A stretch of 64,000 nucleotides of DNA, from positions 310,001 through 374,000 of the forward strand of contig VWRR01000012.1 in assembly GCA_013995675.1 (NCBI GenBank), written 5' to 3'. The notes below the pieces were generated by a model that was not told the DNA's origin, searched no databases, and saw nothing but the letters and a program-made list of their open reading frames with translations. The DNA comes from Cyanidiococcus yangmingshanensis (Eukaryota; Rhodophyta; Bangiophyceae; Cyanidiales; Cyanidiaceae). Made by a program: the position numbers and the translations under genes. This document shows, piece after piece, positions 1-11,352 of this stretch (positions within the stretch are counted from its first letter, which is position 1; each line of letters starts with the position of its first letter).

Positions 1-2173
1 GAGTCCAAGCCCGTGTCCGAGAGCAACTGATGCAGCGGCGATGACTCCATGCTGGTGGATGTGTCCCGACTTGGTGAGCGGGCACGATCCCATGTGCGGT
101 GCATGCCACTGTCTTGGTTCAGATGGATCGGCATATCGTGATCCATCGTTCGCCCGACATCCTCGCCCTCAGCGATACTGGTTACACCGACCAACTCCTT
201 CTCGTCGCCGTAAACTGCCTCTGGAGGAGCGAGCGACGCGGTCGCCGTCGCAGCCGCCATCGTCTCCGGTCGAGAAAGCGACGTGACGGGCGCAGTGCCC
301 GCCCATTGAGTGCTTGTCGGGTCATCGAGGCCGTGATAGAGTTGAGACCATCGCGCGCCGTCAACTGCATCCACGCTCTCGAGTAGGGACGATGGCGATA
401 TGTCGCGGGATGTCGACCGGCGTCGACCGCCATTCGAGGATGAGGAAGCGGCTCTCGTTGACATGCCTGGCAAACGTGACCCCGTGAGCACCTCAAGTGA
501 AGTCTCCGGTGTCCATTGTCTGCCGGTACTGACCCATCGAACAGCTTCATCTAGCGGATTAGACCAAAGGACCTGAGCAAGCTCGCCATAGGCGTCCACA
601 TCGCATCCTGGTGGTAGGTCTCGGCTCGTGGTTGGTGCGACCGTGGCTTCACTCGACGCCTCGAGCGGCACTCGAGTCGCATCCATTCCAGCAGCTACGG
701 AATACATTTTATTCATATCCAACAGCTTGCTCGGTGCTTCGTTTTGGCGAGGCGCGCGTTTCGTCACAGCAGAGGACGGGAGCACGGTAGCGCTCGGCCC
801 TGGCCGACTCGGCTTTTCGGGCAGTTCACGACGACTTCTCTGGCGTCGCGCTGTCGCTTCTGACATGGAGTTGAAATACACTTAGCGCCAAGGCATAGTG
901 CAGAACAGCAGCACAACGCACGCGTCGTTCAGGGCGAAGTGCAAGTAGCAACGAGCAGTCGACTGCTGACACACCTACGAAACAATGCTTTCGCAGCCGC
1001 CTCAGCAAACACTGCGTTACCGAGTGATATCCCAAATAGCTTCACCGACCTTGCGAAAGGCAAGCGCAAGCCAGCTTGTTCGCTAATAACGTCGAGTCGC
1101 TCGCTGTGCGCGCAACGGCCTTTGGACCGCACAAGCTTCGTCGTCAACGCCCGCGGGCCAACAAAACCCTGCCACGACTCGGGCCTGCCACAGAGTCACA
1201 AACTGGATCAAAATGAACCACATTGGATTTTTTGATACATGATTGCCCATATGGGATGAGGGCTCAAAACGCCGCACCATCTTGTTTAGGGAAATCATGG
1301 CACTATAGGAGACATCACGGTCTCGATCTCTGATGGGCGGACCCTTGGGTGTGTTGTCACGCGCCTTGCCTGTGTGCGATCCACAACGATGCGGATGAGT
1401 TGGTATGCCCCACAATGGGCTTGTATTTCTCTCTGTAAAGTGGCGATTCATCGCGTACGCGCTGATGTCAATCGCCAAATTCGAAATGAGTGATCGAACC
1501 AGTGAACTTGGAAGGCATGGAGAATGGAATTTTGCAGCAATGAAAGACAAGCACAGGACGCTCTCGCAGGCATTCACCTGCTGGGTAGGAGACGTTCCGG
1601 TCCGTCGCGTATCGAGGCGTACACGCCATTGACATCGTCTCGCATAGGTTGTATTTGCATGGGTCGCGCTATGTTTCATTCTACCGTGGGTTGTTACCAC
1701 CGGCGTTCTAACACGCTCACTGAGAAAGCATCCAACCGTCCTAGTCTATGATGTCGAAATAAATGTCGTTGAAAGGGACGTCTTGAAGCCGAACAGATGA
1801 GCGTCAAGAGTCTTCGAGTCAGTGATACAGTTGCAACTGGGGCAGGCGCTGCTGGAGCCACAGCGCGCAGTCACGATGAATCTGGCTGCCGCGGCCAGCG
1901 CAAGCGCACATGGCAGAGCGCATTCCTATTCAAGGCTAGTTCGCTGGCTGGAGACATTCGTTTTCGTCTGAGACGCCTTGCTCAGCAGCGTCAATAAGTT
2001 TGTTCAGGAGAAAACATGGGTTCCTTATGAGGCCGCAATGGTTTTAGGGACGAGAGAAACTGGACAGTTGTTGACAGAGGCCTTGGAACGGCCCTGGTTC
2101 GCGCTCTACTTCCAGCGAATACCGTGTTCCGTTCGGGGCCGCGACGTACAGACACCAGCTTCTACAAACGGCG
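1..2173. other. Left-edge intergenic region, no supported gene
   Basis: About 2.2 kb with only short open frames on both strands. The longest, 205 codons on the minus strand (1083-1700), has no recognisable motif and a composition rich in Arg, Thr and Ser, as expected of a chance frame. I see no RNA gene, repeat or mobile element. The right end is the 5' flank of the F-box gene. Confidence 0.5.
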
Positions 2174-3124
2174 ATGACTGCTCTAAAAAACCGGGGCAGA
2201 ACGTGGGAAATTGACGGAAACTCGGCGGCCGAGAAACTTCCAGTGGACTTGTTGCGTCGGATCTTTCAACTGCTGAGCCCCGCCGACTTGGCCACAGTGA
2301 GTCGCGTATGTCGTACGTTTTTCACTGTCTCATTCGAGCCAGCACTATGGCGAAGGCACTGCCTCGATGCGTGGGGCGATAAAGAGCCTCTGGTTGATCT
2401 CACGGCACGGGCTTGTCGGTATGGCGGTTGGCGTCGAATGTATCGCTCTCGATCGCACTTGCACTTTCACGGCCTCTACATCCAGAAACAACAATATTTA
2501 CGTATTGGCGGCGACGATGGAACTGGTACGAGACGAGTCTTTTTCGTCTCTTTCTACCGATATCTGCGTTTCTTCCCGGGCGGCAAAGTGCTGGGTATGA
2601 CGACACCTGAAGACCCGCTCGCGAGTCGTGCTCGGCTGCAGACGACTCGCTGGGATACGCCGATGCAGAGTCAACGAAGCGAGATTGCCGCTGGCGGCGT
2701 GGCATGCTCGGACCAGGTCGTACCTGTTGCTGGTGAGTATCTTTTGGACGAACAGAGCCGCATCGTAACCGTGACGCTGCCAATCCACCAGCCTCGATAT
2801 GCTGAAATGCAAGGGGCGCTTGTATGCTATGTGCTTGCACTCAGTGATGCCGACGGGCGACCACGTGGTGCCAACGACCTCTTGAAGTTGCTCGAGCATT
2901 CCACGTTGAGTGCGGATGGTTCGGCGCCGACATATCACGAGGTCAAGCCGTCGCAAGCGGAGTTTCACTTCACGCCATTCGGTTCGCAGTTTCGAAAGGT
3001 GGCCGAAAAGCTCTTTGCCGATCCGGACGATGTGAAGATGTTCAATCGTGTGCAGCTGATGCAGAGACCATCCAGGCTACAGCCACGACGGGCCGGGTGT
3101 GTGCGTATCGCGCAAGCCAGCTGA
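2174..3124 (+). CDS. F-box protein, FBXO9/Hrt3-like
   Basis: Likely substrate-receptor subunit of an SCF (Skp1-cullin-F-box) ubiquitin ligase. An F-box lies near residues 16-62, beginning with AEKLPVDLLRRIFQLLS and followed by a Leu/Val/Cys-rich Skp1-binding surface ending in ALWRRHC. Next comes the block typical of FBXO9 and yeast Hrt3: HLHFHGLYIQKQQYLR, then FYRYLRFFPGGKVLGMTTPE. The protein has 316 residues. FBXO9 relatives usually have a TPR-like N-terminal part, absent here, so this is a short form closer to the F-box plus C-terminal half. The ATG at 2174 is the first in frame and places the F-box close to the N-terminus. The substrate is unknown. It stands alone on this strand, about 1 kb from the dihydroorotate dehydrogenase gene, and the two are convergent. 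The frame is intact throughout. Confidence 0.85.
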   Translation: MTALKNRGRTWEIDGNSAAEKLPVDLLRRIFQLLSPADLATVSRVCRTFFTVSFEPALWRRHCLDAWGDKEPLVDLTARACRYGGWRRMYRSRSHLHFHGLYIQKQQYLRIGGDDGTGTRRVFFVSFYRYLRFFPGGKVLGMTTPEDPLASRARLQTTRWDTPMQSQRSEIAAGGVACSDQVVPVAGEYLLDEQSRIVTVTLPIHQPRYAEMQGALVCYVLALSDADGRPRGANDLLKLLEHSTLSADGSAPTYHEVKPSQAEFHFTPFGSQFRKVAEKLFADPDDVKMFNRVQLMQRPSRLQPRRAGCVRIAQAS

Positions 3125-4145
3125 GCCGGAGTTAACTTACCGGTTCGTGTCACGTAGGCCCGAATTGGTGCACCGCTTCAGGGACGGAGACCCGATGACT
3201 AGACACCGATGATGGTGACGCCAAAAAGCATCGCTCGGCCCTGTTTCCGTACAAGATGGGGTGTAAAACTTGGCACCTTTCCGCTATCCGTCGTCGCGTT
3301 CGAAGCAGACTCTCTGGAAAAAGAGCGTAATATGCTGAGAGCCGACCCGTAACTGTTCCACGGGAAAGTTTTTGGACCGAATTCCATATCGAAAAATAAC
3401 GGGGTAACTGAGATTGCCGATCAGAACCCGTTCCTATCGAGAGCGCCTCGCACCATTTCATGAGAAAGATGTCGCCGGCAAAAGACTTTTGTTACGAGCT
3501 GCGTCGGCTTACCAAAGATCCTTGGGAGCGCTAGCAGCATTCGATATCGGTCTTCGAGGAAACGCGTCCTTTGGACAGCGGCCATCAGTCTGAAGTGGTT
3601 CGCAAAGCCGCCAGTCCGATCGAAACTGAACGGGAATCCACCAAATCAGCGAGGCGTCAGCGACACGGTTCATTCTAATACATTGACGATGCGGAGAGGC
3701 AAACCTGGATCCGTCTGCGAAGCGCCAACAACAGGGAATCAAACTTGCGGGAACCGTCTCTGCCGTCACCGTCACTGCTGACTCCGATCAGACAATGCAA
3801 ACCATCGCTTTGAAGGCCGTTGCTCACACGAGGACGGTACCAGCCTCAGACTGCCTACCCGGGTCGCCGCATATGGCTTGACGAGACCAGGCGTCGAGCG
3901 TTACCTCATACTGACATTTGTATCCAAAAGGAAGCGCATCGAAAGACTCGGTTTACGAAGGACACTGCAGCGTCTACAGCGTCATTTGAGCAACGCTAGG
4001 CGAGCCGAAAGGACCCATGTATCGTCGACAACAGCATGATCAACGTCGCTTCCTGTGAGCATCGAAAACATCCTCTCGTTCGACGCTGAACACACCTGGA
4101 GCCTATTCCGGTGTAGCCGCATTGTCCCGAGCTAACTCCGTCGGC
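3125..4145. other. Intergenic, convergent gene ends
   Basis: About 1 kb between the 3' ends of the F-box gene and the dihydroorotate dehydrogenase gene. It holds only short frames without recognisable content; no RNA gene or repeat was seen. Confidence 0.5.
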
Positions 4146-5424
4146 TCATCGGTGATCAGCACCGACTGCCTCTGCGACATTGCGGTACCCGTCCCGTTCA
4201 AGGCAGTGAGCCAATTCCAGCTCGAATCGGCGAATCGCAAACGGTCCCTCGTACGCCAACGCCGTGTAGAGCTGAACGAGCGACGCTCCCGCTCGAATCT
4301 TGGCATAAGCGTCGGCACCGGAGAAGATACCACCAACTCCAATGAGTGGTATTCGACCTTTTGTGTATCGGTAGAATCGACTGAGCACGTGGTTGCTCAG
4401 ATCGCGCAAGGGCGCCCCGCTGAGACCGCCTTCCTCTTGAACCAGGGCCGTTGGCGAGCGCAACGCTTGCGGTCGCCGGACGGTCGTGTTACTCACCACA
4501 ATACCATCGATGCCTTCACCCATAACCACGTCGGCAATATCTCGAATCTCCTCATCACTCAAATCTGGAGAGACTTTGACCAGTAGCGGTGGTCGACCGT
4601 GAAGCGGCAACGACGCATCTCGTTCGCGCTTGAGCTGCTGAAGGAGGGCGCGCAGGCGCTCCCGCCGCTGCAGCAGACGCAGCCCTGGTGTGTTCGGTGA
4701 GCTCACATTCACCTACCAGATAGTCAGCATAGGGACCTAGAGTTTGGAGGACTTGCACATAGTCGAAGACAGCGTCCTCTTCACGTGTTTCCCGATTCTT
4801 TCCAATGTTGATACCTAGCCATAGCGAGTCCGCCTTCGACTTTTCCTGGTCATGCTCCGGCTCTCGTTCCTCAAAATGAGCACCACGAGCCTTCCTCCCA
4901 CGCATGTTTGCCTGCACAGCTTCGCAACCGGCCGAGTTGAAACCCATCCGGTTAATGATAGCTCTGTCAGCCTCGAGTCGAAAGAGACGCGGTTGTGGGT
5001 TCCCGGCCTGCGGACGCGGCGTCACACTCCCGATCTCCACAAAACCAAAACCTAAATCGAAGAGTGCATCGACTGCGACACCGTCCTTATCAAAGCCGGC
5101 AGCTAGACCAAACGGTGAAGAAAACGACCGCCCCCAGCAGGTGCTCGCCAGAAGCGATCGAAGGTGTTGTGTTGCCGCTGGCGTCGCCTGCGGCGCTAAA
5201 CCAAACCGAGCTTCTAGCTGCAACCACCTCCTCACAAGACCACTAGAAAGCGCCCACAATGCAACGTTGTGGGCTCGTTCCGGATCCATTCGAAACAAAA
5301 CTGGCCTAAGCACTTGTTTATAGACGTCGGTCTCAGTGTCCTTTCCCCAGCCTGTCCAACCAATCGCGAGTGCGCCACCGAGTGTAAACCCAACCATCGC
5401 TCGACCTAGTCTTCGCCAGTACAT
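4146..5424 (-). CDS. Dihydroorotate dehydrogenase (quinone), class 2; frame changes once
   Basis: Oxidises dihydroorotate to orotate in pyrimidine synthesis, passing electrons through FMN to ubiquinone; class 2 enzymes sit on the mitochondrial inner membrane. The N-terminus MYWRRLGRAMVGFTLGGALA, basic then hydrophobic, fits a mitochondrial signal and anchor. Family blocks: FGLAAGFDKDGVAVDALFDL, GFGFVEIGSVTPRPQAGNP, NRMGFNSAG, then NVSSPNTPGLR, LLVKVSPDLSDEEI, IVVSNTT, GGLSGAPLRDLS, and IPLIGVGGIFSGADAYAKI near the C-terminus. The ATG at 5424 is clear. The reading frame shifts by one base near 4712: the frame reads ADYLV, then VNVSSPNTP continues only after one extra base in a GG pair is skipped. 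Both sides match the family, so the shift is certain; whether it is real or a sequence error is not. An acidic/basic insert (HFEEREPEHDQEKSK) before GINIGKN is unusual. Transcribed away from the M20 peptidase gene. Confidence 0.92.
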
Positions 5425-6779
5425 GATAGCGTCTGAATCCCTTTCACCTAGAGCATCATGTACGCTCGATCGCGTCTAGCTTTACTGCATCATTGACGGC
5501 GTCATGCGCCTGAAGCGTACCCCAGCAGCGCCCCGAACATCGGGGTCTACCGTTTCTGCCCATGGCGCGCCGTCGTTTGGCGGCAACCCACGAGATGCTG
5601 GCCATCCTTGAAAACGCCAACTAATAACCCGTCTAGGGTCTGGGACCAAACAAGAACTAACGCTTCCAACCAGATCCTTTCAGTGACTCCTCCCTTTCTC
5701 TCAAAAATTGTCTGTGTATGATGAGGCGAACTTTTAATCAAGATTCGGATGCGTTCACGATCAAGCGAAAGGTAGCCAACAACATAAAGCGTTACTGGTA
5801 GCGTCTGATGCAAGCGATGCGCCCTCTCTCAGGTTTCGTGATCGATAGACTATGTAGCGCTGGACACTTTTTTATGACGTTCAGCCGTGGGCTTGGCAAG
5901 TCTGTTGCCACATACTGAAAACGCAACGAACAGCGAGACCAATGGCAACAAGGTATTCGTTTCATAATGCGGTCGCGACGGGTATACGAAACGTCCTGGG
6001 ATCGCCCGCTCAGGACAAGAGGCCACGTGCGATGGAAACAGCCTCGAAACCAAGGTGACTCGTGACCGAATCGCTTTTCGAATACACCTCGATCCAATGA
6101 TCTACAGTGATCAGCCAGGGCAGAAGCAAGCATCCTGCTCCGCAAAAACGTTGGTTTGCACCAAGCCACAACAAGGTGAGGACAACTCGAATAGCGTTCA
6201 AAATCTGAGTAGATTCCGGTCTCGTATGATCGAGGACGCATCGATCGAGCGCAGTTCTTTCGTGATGAACGGACATGAATGACCACCTATGGGACGTACA
6301 CGAACGTTGTTGTAAAGACCAAGGCCACCCAACGAGTGGCATACCGGGGGGAGGTGTCGACACGTCAAAGGTCTCAGCACCGTTCTGGTGTGCATGCGCT
6401 GCAGTGTATGAAACACTGAGCGGTACACGTGTGTTCAAACGAACGTCATGCAACGAATCGCAACAGAACCGTGCAGATAACCTCGACGCATTCGAATCAA
6501 AGCATCTGAATCAGAACTGGAGTTGCGTATGCAGTATTGATCCTTTGTCCGAAAACGAGCTCGATGAAGCGACTCTGAGAGCATCCCCTAGTCACCAGCC
6601 ATCCATGCCGTTGCACAGCCGAAACTGAGGACCAAACCTACAGCCTAAAGACGTCTTTGCGGCTGGTCGGCAGTGGACGAACACTGACACACCGCCCGTC
6701 GACGGTATCGCTCCCTGTTTCAAGGGTGAGCGTGTCTTGCTGCACCCCAATCGTGAGTGACGCCAGTATTTTTCTCCAA
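5425..6779. other. Divergent intergenic region (DHODH / M20 peptidase)
   Basis: 1.36 kb between two divergent genes, so it must contain both promoters. Only short frames are present (up to about 160 codons on the minus strand at 5792-6286), with no recognisable domain. No tRNA, repeat or clear TATA box was identified. Confidence 0.5.
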
Positions 6780-8559
6780 ATGAACCGGCGACTGTACCTG
6801 ATTCTCGTTATTGTTGTCAGTGTCTTGCTCACGTTGAGTGCGCTACGGTTCGCTCATCAGCTAAGGCGCTCGCGAAGCGTACCTGCGCTTTCTCGTGACG
6901 CTCAACGAACACTTGGACGAGCGAAACTGGAGTATGCGTCTGAGCGGGAGCGATTTCGGGAGTGGCTGCGGGAGCTCGTGCGTTATCGAACGGTCTCGAG
7001 CGAATCAGGCAACGATGCCGCCTTCTTGGCGTGTGCCCAGCGTTTAGAAGAGCTCGCTCGAACCCAAGTTGGCTGCCAAGTGACGCGTATCGTTCAGCGT
7101 CAGGGGCGACGGCCGGCTGTATTGGCACAGTGCACGCTCGGGAGGAGTAGCGAGCGCTCGGTGCTGCCGCAAGCTCCCTTTACGAGTTCAGAAAGGGCTC
7201 GCGCGATCCTCTTCTATGGCCACTATGACGTGCAACCCGCGGATGCTGAAAAGGACGGTTGGACCATGACCAGGGACGCTTTCGATCCAGTTGAGTTTGA
7301 TGGTCGTATTTATGCACGTGGTGTCAGCGACGATAAAGCTGGCGTGACGGCACTCTTGGCCGCATTGACCGTTCTCCGTCAGCGCCTCGCCATCGAGGTA
7401 GAGGAGCAGACCTCAGCACCGATGCGGCCGCTCATGGTGAAGCTTTTGCTAGAGGGTGAGGAGGAGATCGGCAGTCCCGGGCTAGAGGTTCTGCTGGAAC
7501 AACATCAAGACTTGCTCTTCTCAGTCCAGTGTGAGGAGGACGAGGCCGCTGCCTCCTGCAAGAACGCCAGCATTGAATTCATTGTCTCGGTCGATGGGGG
7601 CCAGGTAGACGATCGCACAGGCTCGCTTCTGCTCGGCTTGCGTGGCGCTGCTGCATTCCAAGTCAAGGTCCAGGGCCCCCAAAACGATGTCCATTCAGGC
7701 GCATGGGGTGGCGCCGTGCCAAATCCACTCCAAGGACTGGCGGGGCTGTTGGCGAGCCTCCATCACTCTGGGAACGGATCGGTTGCTATCCCTGGATTCT
7801 ACGCGGGCATTCCAGACCAAAACTGGTCCGGCATACCATTCCACGCACGCATTGGTGTTACGGGAGGCAGCACACATCCTGCCCTCAGAACGAGCCGCCG
7901 CGCAGCGTCTGGGCCTTCAACGACTCGGCGGCGGCGAGTACGCCCTCTTTCCGAGTTACCTTGCCCGCCTGTGGTTCCGACCGACGCTAGAAATCGTCGG
8001 CCTTGGCGGTGGCTATGCGGGTGAAGGTATTCGCGGCGCCATTCCCGCCCAGGCTCTCGCCAAAGTGCTCATGCGCCTGATCCCCGGCCAGGACCCGCAG
8101 CGTATCGCATCTGCTTTCTGCAATTCGGTACAGGAGTACGCGCGGAAACACCTCGAGCCACGCGGATTGCGCTGCAGCTGCCACAACCTCTCATTCTTCG
8201 CAAAACCGTTCGTGTCGAGCCCCGACGACCGCTTGCATTCGCTCCTGCGCGCGACGCTCCTGACAGAATACGGCTCCCGCGTGATTGCTGTTCATTCGGG
8301 CGCCAGCATCCCAGCCTTGAGCCTGCTTCATGAGCACGCAAACCGCCGCACTCGCCACAACCATCATCATTCAGCGCCGATTCCAGTCGGTGTACTCGCG
8401 TTCAGCCTCCCTTCAGATCAGATCCACGGACCAGACGAACACTTCTCATGGTCTAGATTCGATCGGGCGGTGCACAGCTATTTACATCTGCTGCTTCGCG
8501 CGCGCGAAGCTCCGCCAGCGATGGCACCTCTGCCCATCGCACATTCAAAAGCTGTATAA
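6780..8559 (+). CDS. M20 family metallopeptidase, membrane-anchored; frame changes once
   Basis: Zinc di- or aminoacyl-peptidase of the M20/CNDP-like group, probably releasing amino acids from small peptides. The ATG at 6780 gives MNRRLYLILVIVVSVLLTLS, a signal anchor, so the enzyme likely faces the lumen of the secretory system or is membrane-bound. Metal and catalytic motifs: FYGHYDVQPAD (His, Asp), RIYARGVSDDKAG (bridging Asp), LLEGEEEIGSPG (catalytic Glu and metal Glu), and SVDGGQ. The second half has YAGEGIRGAIPAQALAKVLM, LIPGQDPQ and a His-rich C-terminus with HSGASIPAL. The frame moves by +1 between about 7800 and 7870. Before it, VAIPGFYAGIP matches the family; after it, in the new frame, so does LPSERAAAQRLG onward. 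The last 107 bases overlap the end of the convergent pseudouridine synthase gene. An alternative TTG start 123 bases upstream is less likely. Confidence 0.88.
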
Positions 8560-9562
8560 AGTAGTCGAAATCTTCCGGAGGCGGCGCCTCGAACACGCAC
8601 CATGCGTGAGTGAGGGGATGGCGAAACCCCAGCCGCCATGCGTGCAGGAGCGGCCGGCGTGCCCTCGTCCGATATCGCTGATTCCACGCACTATAGCCGT
8701 AGAGGTCATCGCCCAGCACGGGTGCATGCAATCCGTGACGTGCATGCACGCGAATCTGATGCGTGCGTCCTGTCTCGATGCGGACACGCACCAGCGTCAG
8801 CGGCGCTGTCGACGGGCGAATGGCGAGCGTTTCGAAATGACTCCGCGCCGGGCGACCGCCCTGGGTCTCGGCGAGGATTCGGTGCTCGAGCCATCGACTC
8901 GGGTGGCGGCCGATAGGCAACTCCACCAGATAGGGGCCATTCTGGAGCACTCGCGGCGTTCCCGCAAGGACGGCGAGATACTCCTTGTATACTTGACGGA
9001 GGGCGAATGCTCGTTGGAGACGGCGTTCTGCGAGAGCATTTTTGGCGACAACAAGCACTCCTGAAGTGCCCTTGTCGAGTCGATGCACAATGCCGGGTCG
9101 AAGCGCACCATCCGCGTAGGCGCCGCCGCTGTGCGCGCCCTCGACAGCGGCAGCGTCCGTGCGCGTCGGCGTGCCGAAACGAAAGGCAAGGGCGTTCGCC
9201 AGCGTGCCGCGCCAGTTCCCCGGTGCTGGATGCACGACCATATCCGTCGCTTTGTTCAGAACCATGATGTCATCGTCCTCATAAAGAATTTCAAGGGGTA
9301 GGTCTTCGGGTACCAGATCTCGCGCAGCACGCTGTGCTGGTAGCAGAAAGCGAACATGAATCAGATCGCCCTGAGTGACTAATTGAGACTTGCGTCGGGC
9401 CACTTGGCCATTCACGCGAACTGCTTGTTGAGCGACAAGGTATTGAAAATAGGTACGTGAAGGTTCACTGAATCGGTCCGTGAGAACTCGATCGATGCGT
9501 TGTGGACTTTGGTGCCATAAAATCATCGACTGTAAAACTGGATATTGGAATATCCACCTCAT
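8453..9562 (-). CDS. RluA-type pseudouridine synthase
   Basis: Isomerises uridine to pseudouridine in rRNA or tRNA. Domains in order: S4 RNA-binding domain near residues 22-75 (RIDRVLTDRFSEPSRTYFQY and AVRVNGQVARRKSQL), then the catalytic domain with VLNKATDMVVHPAPGNW, the signature PGIVHRLDKGTSGVLVVAKN containing the catalytic Asp, YLAVLAG, and ETGRTHQIRVHARHGLHAPV with LGDDLYG. Closest in layout to bacterial RluD, which suggests an organellar (probably plastid) rRNA substrate. The ATG at 9562 leaves no transit peptide. An open frame just upstream (ATG at 9938, reading MSAFVSAQVPSALWLERG, transit-like, ending near 9465 with an acidic stretch) is offset by +1 and may be the true N-terminus, joined near 9500-9540. 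This is suggested by position only. The 3' end overlaps the M20 peptidase gene by 107 bases. Confidence 0.88.
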   Translation of the reverse strand: MRWIFQYPVLQSMILWHQSPQRIDRVLTDRFSEPSRTYFQYLVAQQAVRVNGQVARRKSQLVTQGDLIHVRFLLPAQRAARDLVPEDLPLEILYEDDDIMVLNKATDMVVHPAPGNWRGTLANALAFRFGTPTRTDAAAVEGAHSGGAYADGALRPGIVHRLDKGTSGVLVVAKNALAERRLQRAFALRQVYKEYLAVLAGTPRVLQNGPYLVELPIGRHPSRWLEHRILAETQGGRPARSHFETLAIRPSTAPLTLVRVRIETGRTHQIRVHARHGLHAPVLGDDLYGYSAWNQRYRTRARRPLLHAWRLGFRHPLTHAWCVFEAPPPEDFDYFIQLLNVRWAEVPSLAELRAREAADVNSCAPPDRI

Positions 9563-11352
9563 CGTCAATGTCGTCGGTGTCAAGCTCCCGGGATGCAGTC
9601 AGCGGCACTGACGAAGGGGGTGCAAGCACCGAGTCACTCTCCGAAGACTCGAGTCGCGTGTCTGTGGCACGTAAGCGCCACGCACCGACAAGCGCCCCGT
9701 GACGCTGAGAAGCACCCAGGCGCCCCACGGGTCGGGCTCTCACGCGCGTACTCGACTTGGACCAGCCGTCCCCGCCCGTCGCACTGAGCGTGCGACTGAC
9801 AGGTTCCGGCTTGGTTTGCCAACCGTCACTGCAGTGAACTGAACGAGTCGTCAGCGGCGCCCTCAAGACGTGCGTGGCATGAACGCCCCTCTCAAGCCAG
9901 AGAGCGCTCGGCACCTGAGCGGACACGAATGCACTCATTGAGCAGTTTATCGTCAGGATCCAAGATTCAGAGCGCGACCAAACTCGGGTCCAGTTCCGCA
10001 TGGCGAGTCTCAGTGCCGAGACGCACTGTAGGCGGTCCGCGCTAGCACAAGCTCTGTTCCTGTTACAACCATGTTGGTGGTCGCCCTGATGCATTTCAGG
10101 GCCTGCGCAACGGTCATGCGCGCCGTGAGCCGGCCTGGAGACCCCGCGACGCCTCGCGTTCTCGATGCCGGTCGTTCATCCCAGTAGTCGTTGCTGATCA
10201 CACCAGGGAGTGACGAGTTCCATCCGAGCTGGGCTCCTCACAAGCCAATGAATACTCATGACATCCCCTTATTGAATGATGAACAGTGAAGTGCGCAAGA
10301 AGCGACTCACAACAAGCATCTGTTCAGGCGGGTGACCGCGGTTGCTTTTCGCTCGCGTCCAGGATGTAGCCTTGGTCGGCGAAGCACATCATTAGGTCAG
10401 TCTCCGAGCCAACGTTGCTCGGATGCGATTCCCCGGACATCTCGAACGAGTGCACCAAAACGCGCGATGGGGTGTACACATGCGATCAGGTCGGATACCG
10501 ACTCGGTCGCAACGCGCGCAACAAAGCGTTGCAACATGAAGGATCCGCCAACGAACTGGAAGGCCAGAAGACCCCATGGAATACATAGAACGTCCCATGC
10601 TGCTCTAGGCGATACACCCGTTCGCGCTTCCCATCGAGCGAATGCGCGTGCTGGCTCCGGTGCACCCGCAGTAAGCGCCACCAGAGCGCTCTCGCGCACC
10701 ATTCGAACAATGCTTATTGTCTGCTGGATGCCGAGACGTAATCCCAGCTGCACCAGAGCCAACGCCCTCGCCTACAAGCGACGTGCATATATCGCCGCAA
10801 CCTCATGAGCGCATTTTTTGAACAGGCACGACCATCTCGTCAAGCGCCGCACGCTTTCCAAGCTGCCAAATCTATACAAAACTACCACAAACAGCTTCTA
10901 TCAGAACGGCCCCGAGAACCAGACGCGCCTCAAAGCGTGCCTGAACCCGCATACATACTGCAGACATCACTGTATTCGAAAAGAAAGACCGCTCATCGTA
11001 CGAGCACGCTCGATAGCCACACCAGTGATGGTCGTTCCTGCTGACATAACCACTGATGATCGCTGAACAGTTCACGCCTAGTTCGGCAGCGCATACGCTC
11101 GGCTCAGCGTCGGTCGCGGGCTCCCAGCCCGGAACGATTTCCTCATGAAGACGCGCGCGCGCGCGCACTCAAACCGCTGTGCTCGTGGACGACGCGTTCG
11201 CAGACGAGGGCACTCAAGTTGGTAACCCTGATCGGCTCGGTACTCGAAATTGTGCGTTTACAGTGCTGCCTAGATCAGGCGCGCATTCCAGGTTTGATTG
11301 ATTTCGAACAGATTTTGTGCTCAGGTAGCGACCCGTGTTGCGCGGCTGATCG
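9563..11352. other. Intergenic region with a possible N-terminal extension and GC-repeat
   Basis: About 1.8 kb. The left part (9563-9938, minus strand) is open in a frame offset by +1 from the pseudouridine synthase and could encode its transit peptide. A 121-codon minus-strand frame at 10397-10762 (starting MALVQLGLRLGIQQTIS) is hydrophobic and Ala/Val-rich and might be a small protein, but no family is recognised and a plus-strand frame covers the same bases. An alternating GC run lies at 11152-11166. The right end is the 5' flank of the ERO1 gene. Confidence 0.45.

Noticed and set aside
1083-1700. 205-codon minus-strand frame
   Set aside because: No motif, low-order composition rich in Arg/Ser/Thr, and no targeting or domain feature; treated as chance.
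10332-10808. 158-codon plus-strand frame
   Set aside because: Very Arg/Ser/Thr-rich, with a competing frame on the other strand and no recognised domain.
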